DNA of 64,000 bases. Source: Acidobacteriota bacterium. Lineage in GTDB: Bacteria > Acidobacteriota > Terriglobia > Terriglobales > Acidobacteriaceae. The number at the start of each line of letters is the position of its first letter. Position 1 is the stretch's first letter. The stretch spans positions 1 to 64,000 of the forward strand of contig QIAM01000044.1 of assembly GCA_003225555.1 (NCBI GenBank), written 5' to 3'. Positions 18,465 through 29,057 of the stretch are shown here, piece by piece. A program made the translations under genes and the position numbers. The notes under the pieces were generated by a model. It saw only the letters and a program-made list of their open reading frames with translations. It was not told the DNA's origin and did not search any database.

Positions 18465-18968
18465 ATGCGTCACAAAGTAGCAGGATACAAACTCGGACGG
18501 AACACGTCGCACCGGCGCTCGCTGCTGCGCAACCTGGTCACCTCGGTGATCGTGGAGGAGCGGGTTGAGACGACCGTTCCCAAGGCGAAGGCGGCACGTC
18601 CCATCGTCGAGAAGATGATTACGCTGGGCAAGCGCGGCGATCTTGCGGCGCGTCGTCTAGCTGGCGCCTATCTGATGACGGATGAGGCGCTGGTGAAGTT
18701 GTTTGACACCATCGGGCCCCGCTTCGGCGATCGCGAAGGCGGATACACCCGCATCATCCGCACTCACTGGAATAAGGGCGATGGCGCCGACAAGGCCTTT
18801 CTCGAGCTGCTCGGCAGCGAGAAAATCCTCGACGAGAAAAAGGAAAAGCGTGCCGAGGCCCGTGCCAAGCGCGCCGCCGAAGCCAAAAAGGCTATGGAAG
18901 AAGCCGAGGCGCAAGCGCAGGTTGAAAGCGAGTCTGCACCAGCCGAGGGCGGCGACAAGAAGGAATAG
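18465..18968 (+). CDS. rplQ: 50S ribosomal protein L17
   Basis: L17 is near the tunnel exit. Residues 1-120 match (MRHKVAGYKLGRNTSHRRSLLRNLVTSVIVEERVETTVPKAK; GDREGGYTRIIRT). The last roughly 45 residues are a Glu/Ala/Lys-rich, probably helical tail, giving 167 residues. It is the last gene of the superoperon and is followed by a strong terminator. Confidence 0.97.
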   Translation: MRHKVAGYKLGRNTSHRRSLLRNLVTSVIVEERVETTVPKAKAARPIVEKMITLGKRGDLAARRLAGAYLMTDEALVKLFDTIGPRFGDREGGYTRIIRTHWNKGDGADKAFLELLGSEKILDEKKEKRAEARAKRAAEAKKAMEEAEAQAQVESESAPAEGGDKKE

Positions 18969-18986
18969 TCTTACTTTTGTTTTGCG

Positions 18987-19014
18987 GGGCACGGCTCGAC
19001 GCCGTGCCCTTTTT
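18987..19014 (+). terminator. Intrinsic terminator of the ribosomal superoperon
   Basis: Perfect 9-bp stem GGGCACGGC / GCCGTGCCC with loop TCGAC, followed directly by TTTTT. It lies 19 bases after the rplQ stop. Confidence 0.92.
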
Positions 19015-19104
19015 GTTTCTGGCGGGCCCCACTCGTACATGTCCCCTCGCGACTCACGCCGGTAACCTTGTTGTTTCTTGTCGCCCGGTTAGACTTCCTT
19101 CAGG

Positions 19105-19602
19105 ATGGCCGCGAACCGCACTCAAATCGGCATTGCTGTCGGCGCCGGAGCTCTGATTGTGCTGGTGTTTCTCGGCTACATCTGGTGGCTGAGCAATCAA
19201 GGGCCGGTGCTGGCGCGCTCCGAAGAGCACGATCCGCTCAGTGGCTTGCCAGTCAGCATCAAGATGAATCCGATGCGCGACCGGTCGACCGAACGTGCAG
19301 CTGGCAAGTTTCTCCACGCGTTGCGCGACGGACGCTGCGACGAGCTCCTCGCCAAATGGGAACACGACTATCATAAGAAGTACGCCCACTATATCTGCAA
19401 CTCCGAGGCGCAGCACCCGCTGCTCTCGTGGGAACTGGTGGATTGGGAAGATGCACCTCCCCTGGTAATACTCCACTATCGCGGGAAGCGGCCAAGCAAC
19501 GCGGGTCCGACCCGGCCCGGTATCGATCAGGATCTCTTCACCCTCACCGTCGAGAACAAAGGTGGCGAGTGGGTGGTGACTAAGTACGACGCGATGTACT
19601 GA
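19105..19602 (+). CDS. Membrane-anchored hypothetical protein
   Basis: The 165-residue product has one N-terminal transmembrane segment (about residues 8-30, IGIAVGAGALIVLVFLGYIWWL) followed by a soluble domain rich in aromatic and charged residues, probably exported. The soluble part has two cysteines (RDGRCDELLAKWEHDYHKKY...YICNS). The general fold resembles small SnoaL/NTF2-like domains, but I cannot assign a family. It stands alone after the ribosomal terminator; the gene 3' of it is also a small membrane protein. Confidence 0.75.
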   Translation: MAANRTQIGIAVGAGALIVLVFLGYIWWLSNQGPVLARSEEHDPLSGLPVSIKMNPMRDRSTERAAGKFLHALRDGRCDELLAKWEHDYHKKYAHYICNSEAQHPLLSWELVDWEDAPPLVILHYRGKRPSNAGPTRPGIDQDLFTLTVENKGGEWVVTKYDAMY

Positions 19603-19644
19603 CGGCGGTGGTTGGTCGCTCGTCGTTGGTCGTTTGTGGATTGT

Positions 19645-20013
19645 ATGCCCTACCCTGACTTGATCTTCACGCTCGTCCTCAGCCTCGTTGTCTGCTGGGG
19701 AACCGCGCTTTCCTATAGGAAAATTCGCGACGAACATGACGGGATGCCCATTTCTATGTTTCGCCAGAAAGTACTTTCATTATTGCTTATGAGTTCCGCC
19801 GTGTTGATCTGGTTTGGTTGCTTTTATTTGTCCGTCCATTATGATTGGACTCGCCCGACTCTAGCCGACGACCTGTCTGGGCGCATCTATTCGCTTAGCA
19901 ATCACGGCCATGTGGTCTACTTGACGATGACGGAACGAGGCCTCTTTGCTCTAGCGTTCGCGGCCCTTGTTTGCTTTGTTTCCGGCTACCTGCTTCATCG
20001 AAGAGCGGGATAA
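19645..20013 (+). CDS. Small multi-pass membrane protein, unknown
   Basis: The roughly 122-residue product has three hydrophobic segments: about 6-24 (IFTLVLSLVVCWGTALSY), about 45-63 (LLMSSAVLIWFGCFYLSVHY) and about 98-117. ATG 19645 is preferred; the longer frame from 19612 would translate a CGACCAA-type heptad repeat (19606-19637). The codon use and higher AT content of the middle are slightly unlike its neighbours. No family recognised. Confidence 0.55.
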   Translation: MPYPDLIFTLVLSLVVCWGTALSYRKIRDEHDGMPISMFRQKVLSLLLMSSAVLIWFGCFYLSVHYDWTRPTLADDLSGRIYSLSNHGHVVYLTMTERGLFALAFAALVCFVSGYLLHRRAG

Positions 20014-20088
20014 ATACCTTGGCAGAGGTAAAGCACGATAATCCCGGAGTCGTGAACGCATGCCATACCTCCATGGTAAAACTGCTTC

Positions 20089-21309
20089 ATGCCTGCAAGC
20101 TCGCCGGAGAGTAGTCCGTCCGCTGCCCGCAACCTCTACGTTTTCGGCATCACATCTTTCCTGAACGACACCGCTTCCGAGATGGCCTACTGGGTGCTCC
20201 CTGCATTCCTGGCTTCGCTGGGCGCAGGGCCGGCGCAGTTGGGATTGGTTGAGGGCATTGCCGAGAGCGTCGCGTCATTCGCAAAGCTGTTTTCCGGATA
20301 TCTCACTGACCGCATTAGCCGACGCAAGCCGCTGGTAGTGGCGGGATACGTCGTCGCGAATGCGGTGAAGCCGGCGCTGGCCGTGGTTACGGCGTGGTGG
20401 CAAGTCTTGCCGATTCGCTTTGTCGACCGGCTGGCCAAGGGAGTGCGCGGAGCTCCCCGCGACGTCATGGTCGCCGAGTCGGTGGAAGCGAACCGGTTGG
20501 GCTCAGCCTACGGGTTGATTCAATCCATGGACTCGGCCGGAGCCATTGCGGGACCGCTGACCGCGCTTGTTCTGCTGACGCGGTACGGGACTCGGGGCGT
20601 GTTCTGGGGCGCTGCCATCCCGGGAGCATTGTGCGTGCTGGTCGCCCTGTTCGGAATACGGGAGACTGGGCGTCGCGCAGAGCTTCGGAAGAAGGCTGGT
20701 GCGCAGGATGCCGGCCTGTCACTGTTCGGCGGCCCAAAACTCTCCGGAAAGTTTTGCTTCGTGCTGGTGGCGGTCACTCTTTTCTCGCTGGGCAATTCGA
20801 GTGACATGTTTCTGGTGATGCGCGCTGAGAACATCGGAATCCCGGTATCGCTGGCGCCGGTACTTGGTTTGGTCTTCAACATCACCTATACGCTCGGCTC
20901 CTGGCCAGCGGGATGGGTCAGCGACCGCTTTTCGCGCCGCGGCCTTTCAAGAAAATGGATTGCCGCCGCGGGTTATCTGATCTTTGCAGTGGTGTATTTC
21001 GTGTTTGGGCGCGCCCCGTCGGCACTTGCGATCTGGTTCTCGATGGCGATCTACGGTGTGTATTACGCGCTTACGCAACCGGTGCTGAAGGCGTTGGTGG
21101 TCGAGTCTGTGAGTGAGGATGTGCGCGGCCGCGCGCTTGGGATTTACTTTTTCGTGACCAGCATTGCCACGCTGGCCGCGAGTCTGATTACCGGAGAGCT
21201 GTGGAAGCACTACGGAGGGACGGTGCCGTTCTATTTGTCGGCAGGACTGGCCGTGGTGGCTGCCGTGCTCCTGTTATTGAAGCCTGCCCAGAAAAACAGC
21301 AGGAGTTGA
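20089..21309 (+). CDS. MFS transporter
   Basis: A 406-residue major facilitator superfamily protein with about 12 transmembrane helices. The loop 2-3 region GYLTDRISRRKPLVVAGY is the MFS motif A analogue, repeated in the second half as GWVSDRFSRRGLSRKWIAAAGY. It most resembles the MFS drug/tetracycline-resistance-like group; the substrate is unknown. Its last 79 bases overlap the 3' end of the convergent VanZ-like gene. Confidence 0.88.
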   Translation: MPASSPESSPSAARNLYVFGITSFLNDTASEMAYWVLPAFLASLGAGPAQLGLVEGIAESVASFAKLFSGYLTDRISRRKPLVVAGYVVANAVKPALAVVTAWWQVLPIRFVDRLAKGVRGAPRDVMVAESVEANRLGSAYGLIQSMDSAGAIAGPLTALVLLTRYGTRGVFWGAAIPGALCVLVALFGIRETGRRAELRKKAGAQDAGLSLFGGPKLSGKFCFVLVAVTLFSLGNSSDMFLVMRAENIGIPVSLAPVLGLVFNITYTLGSWPAGWVSDRFSRRGLSRKWIAAAGYLIFAVVYFVFGRAPSALAIWFSMAIYGVYYALTQPVLKALVVESVSEDVRGRALGIYFFVTSIATLAASLITGELWKHYGGTVPFYLSAGLAVVAAVLLLLKPAQKNSRS

Positions 21310-21806
21310 GCGGCCAAGCCGGCACAGGTGTCGAGGGCAACGTCTTCCCACCTGCCGGTGCGCGAGGGGATGAGGCTCTGGTGCCACTCATCGAGGGCGG
21401 CTACAAGCAAGGTCCCCAGCATTGCGATACTGGCCCAGCGGAGCTTCCACGTTGAGCCATCCAAAGCTGCCCAGGTTGCGCGCCAGGCACGAAAGAGCAG
21501 AACGCTGAGAATCGCATAACCCACAACGTGACCGCCCTTACGGATGAAGAAGTGCCAATGCTGAAAGTGAAGCAAGTCAAGGCCAAACAGAAAGTGCAGG
21601 ATTGGGTAGAGAATCCGGCTGGTGTTGCGCGCGGAGAGCAGAGTGCTCGATTCGGTGGCGATCACAATCAGCCACAGAATTGCGGCGATCCACGCTTTTA
21701 GAACTTCATGCCGACTGGAACTCAAGCTCGATCTGGCCCAATGGGTGGAGAAGGGTACGCTGCGGCAGAAACCCTCAGGGGCTGAAGCCCAGGATCGTTG
21801 GGCCAT
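21231..21806 (-). CDS. VanZ-like membrane protein
   Basis: It carries the VanZ-family pattern ALDEWHQSLIPSRTGRWEDVALDTCAG near the C-terminus, with four predicted membrane helices. VanZ relatives alter glycopeptide susceptibility in some bacteria, but most homologues are of unknown role. The first roughly 27 residues derive from an intergenic repeat, so a TTG at 21725 (product about 164 residues) may be the true start. It overlaps the MFS gene tail to tail. Confidence 0.82.
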   Translation of the reverse strand: MAQRSWASAPEGFCRSVPFSTHWARSSLSSSRHEVLKAWIAAILWLIVIATESSTLLSARNTSRILYPILHFLFGLDLLHFQHWHFFIRKGGHVVGYAILSVLLFRAWRATWAALDGSTWKLRWASIAMLGTLLVAALDEWHQSLIPSRTGRWEDVALDTCAGLAAQLLLFFWAGFNNRSTAATTASPADK

Positions 21807-21810
21807 TTGA

Positions 21811-21833
21811 CGGCACGACCGGAAGTCGTGCCC
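21811..21833. repeat. Hairpin downstream of guaB
   Basis: GGCACGAC and GTCGTGCC arms around a CGGAA/TTCCG loop, 22 bases past the guaB stop. It may act as a weak transcription end for guaB, but lacks a T-tract on that strand, so it could equally be an interspersed palindrome. Confidence 0.45.
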
Positions 21834-21854
21834 TTCCCTTCCTTGGCAGCCGTT

Positions 21855-23402
<1,548 letters not shown>

Positions 23403-23483
23403 TCATTCTAGAGACGGCAGCGGGTTGAGGCAAATCGTTGCGTAGAACCAGAGCTTCTCCGAGCTGGCAACGCTGCACCCCGT

Positions 23484-23513
23484 TTGTCTTTTTACCCCTC
23501 CCCGGCGTATATT
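23484..23513 (+). promoter_or_regulatory. Candidate sigma-70 promoter for rimP-nusA-infB
   Basis: TTGTCT (23484-23489) and TATATT (23508-23513) are spaced 18 bases apart and point toward rimP. The predicted start of transcription is near 23520, which would include the leader hairpin at 23563. Confidence 0.5.
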
Positions 23514-23562
23514 AGGGAATTGAGAACTGTTGTGTAGTAACCAGCATTTGGCGGAGCACACC

Positions 23563-23584
23563 AGTGGGCGCAAGCCCACTTTTT
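23563..23584 (+). promoter_or_regulatory. rimP-leader-like terminator hairpin
   Basis: AGTGGGC / GCCCACT stem with a GCAA tetraloop, followed by TTTT. Terminator-like hairpins of this GTGGGC...GCCCAC form in front of rimP-nusA-infB are known as the rimP leader, thought to be a NusA-responsive attenuator. Assignment here rests on position and shape. Confidence 0.65.
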
Positions 23585-23634
23585 ACTTTCGGCCGGTGGA
23601 CGGCCGGGCGGCTCGCCCCTAAGTGACTGGATTC

Positions 23635-24162
23635 ATGGCGCTTGACGTTGATCGCGTGCGGGAAATCGCGGAGCGTGTAGCGGCCTCCAGCGGTCTGGAA
23701 GTGGTTGACGTGGAGCTTCGCGGCGGAGGCAAGAGCCGCATGCTGCGCGTGTTTCTGGACAAGCCTGCGGCTGGCACCGATCCGCTGGCGGGAGTGACGC
23801 ACGAAGACTGCGCCAACTTCAGCCGGGAGTTTGGCACGATCCTTGATGTCGAGGATGCGATGTCCGGCGGGTCCTACACGCTGGAAGTTTCGTCGCCGGG
23901 GTTGGATCGGAAATTGACGCGGCCTGCGGACTTTGAGCGCTTTACCGGCAGCCGCATGAAATTGATGACGCGGCAGCCGGTGAACAACAACCAGTATTTC
24001 GAAGGCCGCCTGGAGAGTTTTCGCGACGGCCGTCTGACCCTGGACCTGAGCGTGGCGAGCAAGAAGTCGCGCAAGAAGATGAGTTCGGCAAGTACCGAGC
24101 AGCAGAAGATTGAAATTGAGTTCGCCAATGTGGAGAAGGCGAATTTAGTGCCGGAGATCTGA
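23635..24162 (+). CDS. rimP: Ribosome maturation factor RimP
   Basis: RimP assists 30S maturation. It has 175 residues from ATG 23635 (a GTG at 23623 is also in frame). Family features are GLEVVDVELRGGGKSRMLRVFLDKP, the CANFSREFG segment and SYTLEVSSPGLDRKLTRPADFERFTG, ending in a small Sm-like domain with an inserted Lys/Ser-rich stretch (SKKSRKKMSSAS). It is the first gene of the nusA operon, preceded by a leader hairpin. Confidence 0.93.
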   Translation: MALDVDRVREIAERVAASSGLEVVDVELRGGGKSRMLRVFLDKPAAGTDPLAGVTHEDCANFSREFGTILDVEDAMSGGSYTLEVSSPGLDRKLTRPADFERFTGSRMKLMTRQPVNNNQYFEGRLESFRDGRLTLDLSVASKKSRKKMSSASTEQQKIEIEFANVEKANLVPEI

Positions 24163-24166
24163 AGAA

Positions 24167-24247
24167 GTGGCCACTGAGCAGTGGCCAGTGGTCAGCAAGA
24201 TCAAGTTCGGCCGAAGGCCGAACACTGATCACTGATCACTGACCACT
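24167..24247. repeat. Heptad repeat array pair, CAGTGGN type, inverted
   Basis: GTGGCCACTGAGCAGTGGCC followed by AGTGGTCAG opposes CACTGATCACTGATCACTGA. The loop contains a perfect palindrome TTCGGCCGAAGGCCGAA (about 24207-24223). It lies in the rimP-nusA spacer. Confidence 0.83.
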
Positions 24248-24259
24248 AAGAAGTGACTT

Positions 24260-25783
24260 ATGGCAAGTGAGCTCTACAACACTATCGACGCGCTGAGCCG
24301 GGAAAAAGGCATTGATCCGCAGATTGTAGTTAGCGCGGTGGAAGACGCCATTGTCATGGCTACGCGCAAGTACTACAAGTCGCAGGAGAATCTGCGCGCG
24401 CAGCTGGACAAGGAAACGGGCAAGATTCATGCCTTTGCGGTAAAGACTGTGGTGGAGACTCCCGAGCAGGTGGAAGATCCGAACTTGCAGGTCACACTGG
24501 AAGATGCGCGCAAGGTCGATCCCAACCTGGAAGTTGGCGGAGAGCTGCAGATTCCGAAGATCACCGAAGGCATTCTCGGACGCATTGCCGCACAGTTGGC
24601 GAAGCAGGTGATTTTCCAGAAGGTGCGCGAGGCTGAGCGCGACACTGTCTACAACGAATACATTGGGCGTGTCGGCGAGATTGTCAATGCGACAGTGAAG
24701 CGCGTGGAAGGGCCGGATGTGATCTTTGACATCGGCAAAGCGGAAGCCCGCATGCCGCGTAAAGAGCAGTCTCGGCTGGAATCGTTCGCGATCGGTGAAC
24801 GTGTTCGCGTGATCATCGCTCGCGTGGAGAGAGCTTCGAAGGGGCCGGGCGTAGTCGTGTCACGCGCAGCGCCGGAGTTGGTCCAGCATCTGTTCCAGAC
24901 CGAAGTGCCGGAGATTTACGACGGAACCGTCGTGATCCGCGCGATTGCGCGCGAGGCCGGTGAGCGCACCAAGATTGCGGTCATGTCGAAGGACAAGGAT
25001 GTGGACGCGGTCGGCGCCTGCGTCGGCATGAAAGGTATGCGCGTGCAGTCGATTATCCGCGAGCTGCGCGGAGAGAAAATCGACATCATCGAGTATCACG
25101 AAGACGCGGTCACTTTCGCCGAGAAGGCGCTGCAGCCCGCGAAGGTCAGCCGTGTGACCGTGGTTGACAGCGCAGACAAGCATCTCGAAGTGGTTGTCGA
25201 CGACAGCCAGCTCTCGCTCGCTATCGGGAAGAAGGGCCAGAACGTTCGCCTGGCGGCGAAGTTACTGGGTTGGAAGATCGACATCAAGAGCGAGGAAGAG
25301 AAGCGGCAGGAAGTCGAGCAGCAGATGGCAGCGCTCGCGCCGCAGGCAGCGACGCCGCTCGAGAACGTTCCGGGCCTCGGTGAAGGGCTGGTGGAAAAGC
25401 TCAGCGCCGCCGGTGTAACCACCGTGGAGGCTCTGGCCGATATGACGCCGGAGCAACTGGAAGCCATCGAGGGTATCGGGCCCAAGACGGTGGAAAAAAT
25501 CAGTCTTGCGGTGAATAATTACTTTGCCAGCCTGGAGGCTGGCGAAGGTATCGCTGCCGAGGGCGAGGCTCCTGTGGAAGAGGCCTCCGCCCCCGAAGGC
25601 GAAGACGGCGAAGTTGCACCGGAAGGTGTCGCCACTGAAGCCGCGGAAGCTCCGGCGGAAGTTACTGCCGAGAGTGAGCAGGTTGCAACCGAGGAGGCAG
25701 CGGGGGAAGCCGAAGCTGCCTTGCCCGAATCAGAAGCCGAGCACGCGCCGGAAGAAGGCGCTGCTCCCGAAAAAAAAGAATAA
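24260..25783 (+). CDS. nusA: Transcription termination/antitermination protein NusA
   Basis: NusA binds RNA polymerase and modulates pausing, termination and antitermination. The domain order in 507 residues is: N-terminal domain (1-125), S1 (about 135-200, GEIVNATVKRVEGPDVIFDIGKAEARMPRKEQ), two KH domains (about 205-345, including DPVGACVGMKG-like DAVGACVGMKGMRVQSI and VDDSQLSLAIGKKGQNVRLAAKLLGW), then a helix-hairpin-helix pair (PGLGEGLVEKL...EGIGPKTVEKI). The last roughly 80 residues are an extremely acidic Glu/Ala tail. Confidence 0.97.
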   Translation: MASELYNTIDALSREKGIDPQIVVSAVEDAIVMATRKYYKSQENLRAQLDKETGKIHAFAVKTVVETPEQVEDPNLQVTLEDARKVDPNLEVGGELQIPKITEGILGRIAAQLAKQVIFQKVREAERDTVYNEYIGRVGEIVNATVKRVEGPDVIFDIGKAEARMPRKEQSRLESFAIGERVRVIIARVERASKGPGVVVSRAAPELVQHLFQTEVPEIYDGTVVIRAIAREAGERTKIAVMSKDKDVDAVGACVGMKGMRVQSIIRELRGEKIDIIEYHEDAVTFAEKALQPAKVSRVTVVDSADKHLEVVVDDSQLSLAIGKKGQNVRLAAKLLGWKIDIKSEEEKRQEVEQQMAALAPQAATPLENVPGLGEGLVEKLSAAGVTTVEALADMTPEQLEAIEGIGPKTVEKISLAVNNYFASLEAGEGIAAEGEAPVEEASAPEGEDGEVAPEGVATEAAEAPAEVTAESEQVATEEAAGEAEAALPESEAEHAPEEGAAPEKKE

Positions 25784-25889
25784 TCATGGCACGCGCAAGC
25801 GTATTTTTGATCGCGTGCGAGTCCAAGAAGCTGACTCCGTGAGGCTGCGATGAAGACCTAAGCACAACGCGGGGCGCAGGAAAGGCCGG

Positions 25890-28733
25890 ATGAGTAAGGT
25901 TCGAATTAACGATCTCGCCAGGGAGCTGGAAGTTAAAAGCAAAGCCATTCTCGACGTGTTGCCGGTGGTCGGGGTGACTGAGAAGAAGACGCATTCCAGT
26001 TCTTTGGAGGAACACGAAGCAGAAAAAGTACGTCTCCACCTCCGCGCCTCCAGCGAAGCGCAGACGCCTGCCGCTAAGTCCGCCCGCGCGCTCCGTGGCG
26101 AAGAGGAAATCAAGACCAAGATTGACCTCTCGCACATCTCGCGCCCGGGGGATGTGCTCAAAGCCATCACACAAAAGAAGGAAGCAGCAGCGCCTGCCGC
26201 GCGGCCCGTAGCACCTCCGGTCGCGCCAAAGCCGGTGGCTGTGCCGCCCGGTGCCAGGCCAGCTGCACCGCCTGCGTCTGTCGCGCCCGTTGCCCCGGCG
26301 ACACCCCCAGCTTCGGCTCCATCAAGGCCGCCTATCGTCCCGGCGGAAAGACCTGCGGTTCTAGCTGCGACCACGGTCGTTGCGCCTCCAGTACGTCCAG
26401 TGACGCCGGTTGCTCACCCGGCCACAACGACGCCGTCAATTGCGGCTTCCGCTGCGCCTCAGGCGGCAGCACCCCGCCCCGCAGCAACTGCTACGCCTAG
26501 TTCTCCGGCGCCGCGCATGATCGTGCCCCAGACCGGACCACGGCCCGTGTACAAAGCGCCACCAAGACCAGCTGCGCCTGCGGCCCAAGCCAGTGCTCCA
26601 GCGGCTGGGACCGCGCGTCCTGCGCCCGGAAGGCCAGTCCCCGGTCAGCCCATTTTCCAGCGTCCTCGTCCGCAAGCTGCGGGAGTTGGTGCGCCACGTT
26701 CTCCGCTGCGGCCAGGCGAGCGGCGTCCTATGCATCCCACGCGCACTTCGCCGACCGGTACGCGTCCCATTGGTGTAGGCCCCGGACTTCCGCCGCCGGG
26801 ATCGACGCGCCCCGGAAGCCGTCCCGGTGGACCCGCTCGGCGGCCCGGCCAGCGCTATGTACCGCGAGGCGTGAAGGAAGGCCCGATGAAGGGCTACGTT
26901 CCGCCACCACGCATGGTGGTGTCGAACGAGCCGATGCCGATCACGCGCAACATCACGATCACTGAAGGCATTAGCGTAAAGGACCTGGCCGAAAAGCTCG
27001 ACATTCGTGCGAAGGATCTGATTTCCCGTCTGCTTGGACGCGGGGTCTTCGCCACGATCAACCAGACTCTCGACGCGGAGTTGGCCAGCGAGATGGCGCG
27101 TTTCTTCGGCGCCGAGACGAATGTGATCACCTTCGAGGAGCAGGCTGCGAAAGATATCGACGCAGCCGCCAGCGGCGAAGAGTCGACCATCGAGGCCACA
27201 CCGCGGCCGCCCGTGGTCACCATCATGGGCCACGTCGACCACGGCAAGACCACGCTGCTCGACGCCATTCGCCTCACCAATGTCGCTGGGGGCGAGGCCG
27301 GAGGCATCACCCAGCACATCGGCGCCTACAAAGTTCGAATTTCTGACCCCGAGTCACCGGCGTTTGGACGCGAAATCGTGTTTCTCGACACGCCCGGTCA
27401 CGAAGCCTTCACCCGCATGCGAGCCCGCGGCGCCAAGGCGACGGACATTGTCGTACTGGTCGTCGCCGCCGATGACGGCGTGATGCCGCAAACGCTGGAA
27501 GCGATCGATCACGCGCACGCCGCCGAGGTACCGATCATTGTCGCGGTCAATAAAATTGATAAGCCGGAAGCCATTCCCGACCGCGTGAAGAAGCAACTGG
27601 CGGATCGTGGCCTGATGCCGGAAGACTGGGGCGGCAAGACCGTCTTCGTCGACGTTTCGGCGAAGAAGAAAACAAATCTCAATCTCCTGCTGGAAATGAT
27701 CTGCCTGGTCGCCGACTTGGGAGAGCTGAAGGCTACGCCGGAGCGGGCTGCTACTGGCGTGGTTCTCGAAGCGAAACTCGATCGCGGCCGCGGACCTGTC
27801 GCCACCGTGCTGGTGCAGAACGGCACGCTGAATGCCGGAGACAATTTTGTCGTAGGCAACGTCTACGGCAAAATCCGCGCCATGTTCGACGACCGCGGAG
27901 CCGCGCTACAATCAGCGCCACCCTCCACGCCGGTCGAAATCCTTGGCATGGAAGGTCTGCCGCAAGCGGGAGATCAGTTCGTTGTGGTCGCGGATCGCGA
28001 CAAGGCCCGCGGCATCTCCGAATACCGCGAACAAAAAGCTCGCGAAGCCGCTCTGGCCAAGAGTTCCCGCGTGTCGCTCGAAGGGCTCGCGGAGCAGATC
28101 AAGACGGCAGGCACGAAGGAACTGAACATCATCCTGAAGGGCGATGTCGGAGGATCGGTCGAAGTGCTCAGCGATTTGCTCGCGAAGCTCTCGAACGACA
28201 AAGTTCGCCTCAAAGTGCTTCGCTCGGGAGTCGGCGCCATCACCGAAACCGACGTGCTGCTGGCTTCCGCGTCGAATGCGATCATCATCGGCTTCAACGT
28301 GCGGCCCGAACGCAAGGCGCAGGAATTGGCCGAGCAAGAAGAAGTTGACATCCGCCTGCACTCGATCATTTACGAACTGCAGGATGAGATCAAGCGCGCC
28401 ATGAGCGGGCTGCTGGAACCGACCATCAAGGAGACCTACCAGGGCCGCGCCGAGGTTCTTGAGACCTTCCGCATTCCGAAGGTCGGAACTGTCGCCGGAT
28501 GCCGCGTCAGCGACGGACTCATCAAGCGCGATTCCGAAGTGCGCCTGCTGCGCGACAACGTGGTCGTTTTCAAAGGCAAGATCGGATCGCTGCGCCGCTT
28601 CAAGGACGACGCCAAGGAAGTCACGAACGGCATGGAGTGCGGCATCTCCATCGCTAACTATGGCGACATCAAGGCTCGCGACGTAATCGAAGCCTTCGTC
28701 ACCGAGCGGATTGCGGCGGAAGTAATTGCCTAA
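25890..28733 (+). CDS. infB: Translation initiation factor IF-2
   Basis: IF-2 is the GTPase that delivers initiator tRNA and joins the subunits. The 947-residue protein has an N-terminal IF2N module ([29 protein letters not shown]). A Pro/Ala/Arg-rich linker of over 200 residues follows, then a second IF2N module near residue 350 ([25 protein letters not shown]). The G domain has [16 protein letters not shown] and NKID, and the C-terminal domains are complete. The ylxR gene often found between nusA and infB is absent; the 106-base spacer holds no good ORF. Confidence 0.97.
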   Translation: MSKVRINDLARELEVKSKAILDVLPVVGVTEKKTHSSSLEEHEAEKVRLHLRASSEAQTPAAKSARALRGEEEIKTKIDLSHISRPGDVLKAITQKKEAAAPAARPVAPPVAPKPVAVPPGARPAAPPASVAPVAPATPPASAPSRPPIVPAERPAVLAATTVVAPPVRPVTPVAHPATTTPSIAASAAPQAAAPRPAATATPSSPAPRMIVPQTGPRPVYKAPPRPAAPAAQASAPAAGTARPAPGRPVPGQPIFQRPRPQAAGVGAPRSPLRPGERRPMHPTRTSPTGTRPIGVGPGLPPPGSTRPGSRPGGPARRPGQRYVPRGVKEGPMKGYVPPPRMVVSNEPMPITRNITITEGISVKDLAEKLDIRAKDLISRLLGRGVFATINQTLDAELASEMARFFGAETNVITFEEQAAKDIDAAASGEESTIEATPRPPVVTIMGHVDHGKTTLLDAIRLTNVAGGEAGGITQHIGAYKVRISDPESPAFGREIVFLDTPGHEAFTRMRARGAKATDIVVLVVAADDGVMPQTLEAIDHAHAAEVPIIVAVNKIDKPEAIPDRVKKQLADRGLMPEDWGGKTVFVDVSAKKKTNLNLLLEMICLVADLGELKATPERAATGVVLEAKLDRGRGPVATVLVQNGTLNAGDNFVVGNVYGKIRAMFDDRGAALQSAPPSTPVEILGMEGLPQAGDQFVVVADRDKARGISEYREQKAREAALAKSSRVSLEGLAEQIKTAGTKELNIILKGDVGGSVEVLSDLLAKLSNDKVRLKVLRSGVGAITETDVLLASASNAIIIGFNVRPERKAQELAEQEEVDIRLHSIIYELQDEIKRAMSGLLEPTIKETYQGRAEVLETFRIPKVGTVAGCRVSDGLIKRDSEVRLLRDNVVVFKGKIGSLRRFKDDAKEVTNGMECGISIANYGDIKARDVIEAFVTERIAAEVIA

Positions 28734-28745
28734 AAACAGTGGCCA

Positions 28746-29033
28746 GTGATCGCCTTTCTCACGCTCGAGCTTCACATCGAAGCCGCCCAGTCGCTCAAGG
28801 ACAAACGACAGGTCGTACGTAGCCTGAAAGACCGCCTGCGCACGAGTTTTAACGTTTCCGTAGCTGAACTGGATTCCCGCGGACTCTGGAATCGGGCTAC
28901 GATCGGGGTCGTGAGCATCTCCGACTCGAAGGACTATCTTGACGGGCTGATGAAGAACGTGGAGCGCCAGGCCACGCGTATCGCTAACAATCACGGCGCG
29001 GACATCGCGGATTCGTTTGTGGAATACCTGTAG
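28746..29033 (+). CDS. DUF503 family protein
   Basis: A 95-residue protein of the DUF503 (YlxP-like) family, usually encoded between infB and rbfA: MIAFLTLELHIEAAQSLKDKRQVVRSLKDRLRTSFNVSVAELD...VVSISDSKDYLDGLMKNVE. The start is GTG at 28746, inside a CAGTGGCCAGTGATC heptad-type sequence, so the repeat provides the start codon. Function unknown; a role tied to ribosome biogenesis is inferred from position. Confidence 0.88.
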   Translation: MIAFLTLELHIEAAQSLKDKRQVVRSLKDRLRTSFNVSVAELDSRGLWNRATIGVVSISDSKDYLDGLMKNVERQATRIANNHGADIADSFVEYL

Positions 29034-29057
29034 CGTCTCGTCAGAGCTGAGAAGGCC

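Noticed and set aside
25784-25889. ylxR between nusA and infB
   Set aside because: The 106-base spacer has only an 18-codon frame with no YlxR motif (no GRGAY-type sequence).
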